Under the pieces are notes generated by a model. The model saw only the letters and a program-made list of their open reading frames with translations. It made no database searches and was not told the origin of the DNA. The position numbers were made by a program, and so were the translations under genes. Of a stretch of 25,135 bases of DNA, positions 24,432 through 25,135 are shown piece by piece. Source of the DNA: CBDTTM01 sp965363355. Lineage in GTDB: Bacteria; Bacillota; Negativicutes; Selenomonadales; Selenomonadaceae. How positions within the stretch are numbered: the first letter of the stretch is position 1; each line of letters starts with the position of its first letter. The stretch covers positions 1-25,135 of the forward strand of contig CBDTTM010000015.1 in NCBI GenBank assembly GCA_965363355.1, written 5' to 3'.

Positions 24432-25061
24432 TTATTCATCGGACAGGCTTCCATATAAAAGCAAACCTCTATAGTATTTACTTCTTGATTCTGGCTGTAA
24501 AGGAAAACGATTACATAACTCTGTCCCAAGTAAAGCTAGTTCTTCTTCGCTGCCTGCCTTGAGTTCAAGCTCAACTTCTGCAATTCTTTCAGATTTTCCA
24601 TTCGCCTGAATCGTTCCTTTATCCATCGCAATTTCAATTCTGCTTTTTTTATAGGTCAACACCACAGCCTCACGAACAAAGTCAGTGACTACGATTTCAT
24701 ATAAAGGTACCGACTTCAAAAAATTGACAACCGGCCTTACTTCCTCCACAGAAGAGAACACTGACAGGTCTGGTAATGACGACTCTACAAAAACATTGGC
24801 CTCAAGCCTTTTGTGCAAACCACCAGTGGAACTACCACCGGCCTTCAGAGTTGCTACGAGCGTTTCGTTTTCCTTGCGTATTCGATAAGCAATTTTATTT
24901 TTATTGAGCTGCCGTTCTTTTGTGTCAAAATAATGTGCCGCCATAGTAATATTTTGCCTTTCGATTCTATTTGGCAATGCCAAAATAAAATCTGCAATCT
25001 GAGGCCAAAAATCCTCATTTGTCACCTGGAGTTTCCATTCGATTTCTTCATTTTTTTTCAT
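24432..25061 (-). CDS. CYTH-domain protein (triphosphate tunnel metalloenzyme family)
   Basis: This is a 209-residue cytosolic protein. The N-terminal ExExK signature is present as E6-I-E8-W-K10 (NEEIEWKLQ), and basic residues in 'AYRIRKE' plus 'EVELELK' near residue 170 are typical of the eight-stranded tunnel. Family members hydrolyse inorganic triphosphate or thiamine triphosphate, or act as class IV adenylate cyclases; the sequence alone does not decide. I chose the ATG at 25061 because GGGG lies 9 bases upstream and the ExExK motif normally sits at the extreme N-terminus. The open frame reaches TTG at 25133, but those 24 codons are not family-like. It may be part of an operon beginning outside the window. 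No clear terminator follows it. Confidence 0.85.
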   Translation of the reverse strand: MKKNEEIEWKLQVTNEDFWPQIADFILALPNRIERQNITMAAHYFDTKERQLNKNKIAYRIRKENETLVATLKAGGSSTGGLHKRLEANVFVESSLPDLSVFSSVEEVRPVVNFLKSVPLYEIVVTDFVREAVVLTYKKSRIEIAMDKGTIQANGKSERIAEVELELKAGSEEELALLGTELCNRFPLQPESRSKYYRGLLLYGSLSDE

Positions 25062-25135
25062 TTTATATTCCCCGCAATCAAACTTTCTATTTCTTATAGC
25101 TTCCTCATATATACATTGATTCCCTTTTTTCAACT

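Overview
This window most likely comes from an anaerobic, low-GC Firmicute, probably a Negativicute of the Selenomonas/Megamonas/Pectinatus type. The evidence is a LevR-controlled mannose-family PTS, a rubrerythrin, a two-subunit GlgC/GlgD glycogen system and a ~1,145-residue GH13-GH77 fusion enzyme. There is no rRNA or other strong taxonomic marker, so the placement is an inference. No tRNA, rRNA, insertion sequence, CRISPR array or phage gene was recognised.

Layout. Bases 1-633 (+ strand) hold the 3' end of a Cof-type HAD phosphatase gene and a small membrane protein, closed by a terminator. Bases 650-6428 (- strand) hold a complete mannose-family PTS (IIA-IIB-IIC-IID) and, upstream of it, its LevR/ManR-type sigma-54 activator. 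Between them lie an exact -24/-12 sigma-54 promoter and a ladder of four direct repeats spaced 20-21 bp. Bases 6534-7228 hold a rubrerythrin gene with its own promoter and terminator. Bases 7262-9523 hold ilvB-ilvN (acetohydroxyacid synthase). Divergent from it, 9637-11387 (+ strand) carries a ferredoxin-like Fe-S protein, a cupin and an orphan DhaM-like PTS phosphocarrier domain. Bases 11347-23611 (- strand) hold a full glycogen locus, transcribed glgC-glgD-glgP-glgB-glgA-(GH13-GH77). An 820-bp gap follows, then a CYTH-domain protein (24432-25061, - strand).

How the genes work together. GlgC/GlgD make ADP-glucose, GlgA polymerises it and GlgB branches the chain. GlgP and the GH13-GH77 fusion mobilise the polymer, so synthesis and breakdown are probably co-expressed. 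The PTS imports a hexose that could feed this store, and LevR carries the PTS-type domains expected to sense the transporter.

Most interesting points: (1) GlgB has an unusual ~140-residue lysine-rich, histone-H1-like C-terminal tail. (2) The PTS operon has a textbook sigma-54 promoter with helically phased upstream repeats. (3) An FNR/CRP-geometry dyad sits near -42 from the predicted start of the ferredoxin-cupin transcript. (4) The gap upstream of glgC contains a cre-like site in a long dyad, hairpins, a 12-nt repeat and a long reading frame broken by two in-frame stops. Several genes (ilvB, glgB, glgD, perhaps glgP) appear to start at TTG or GTG.
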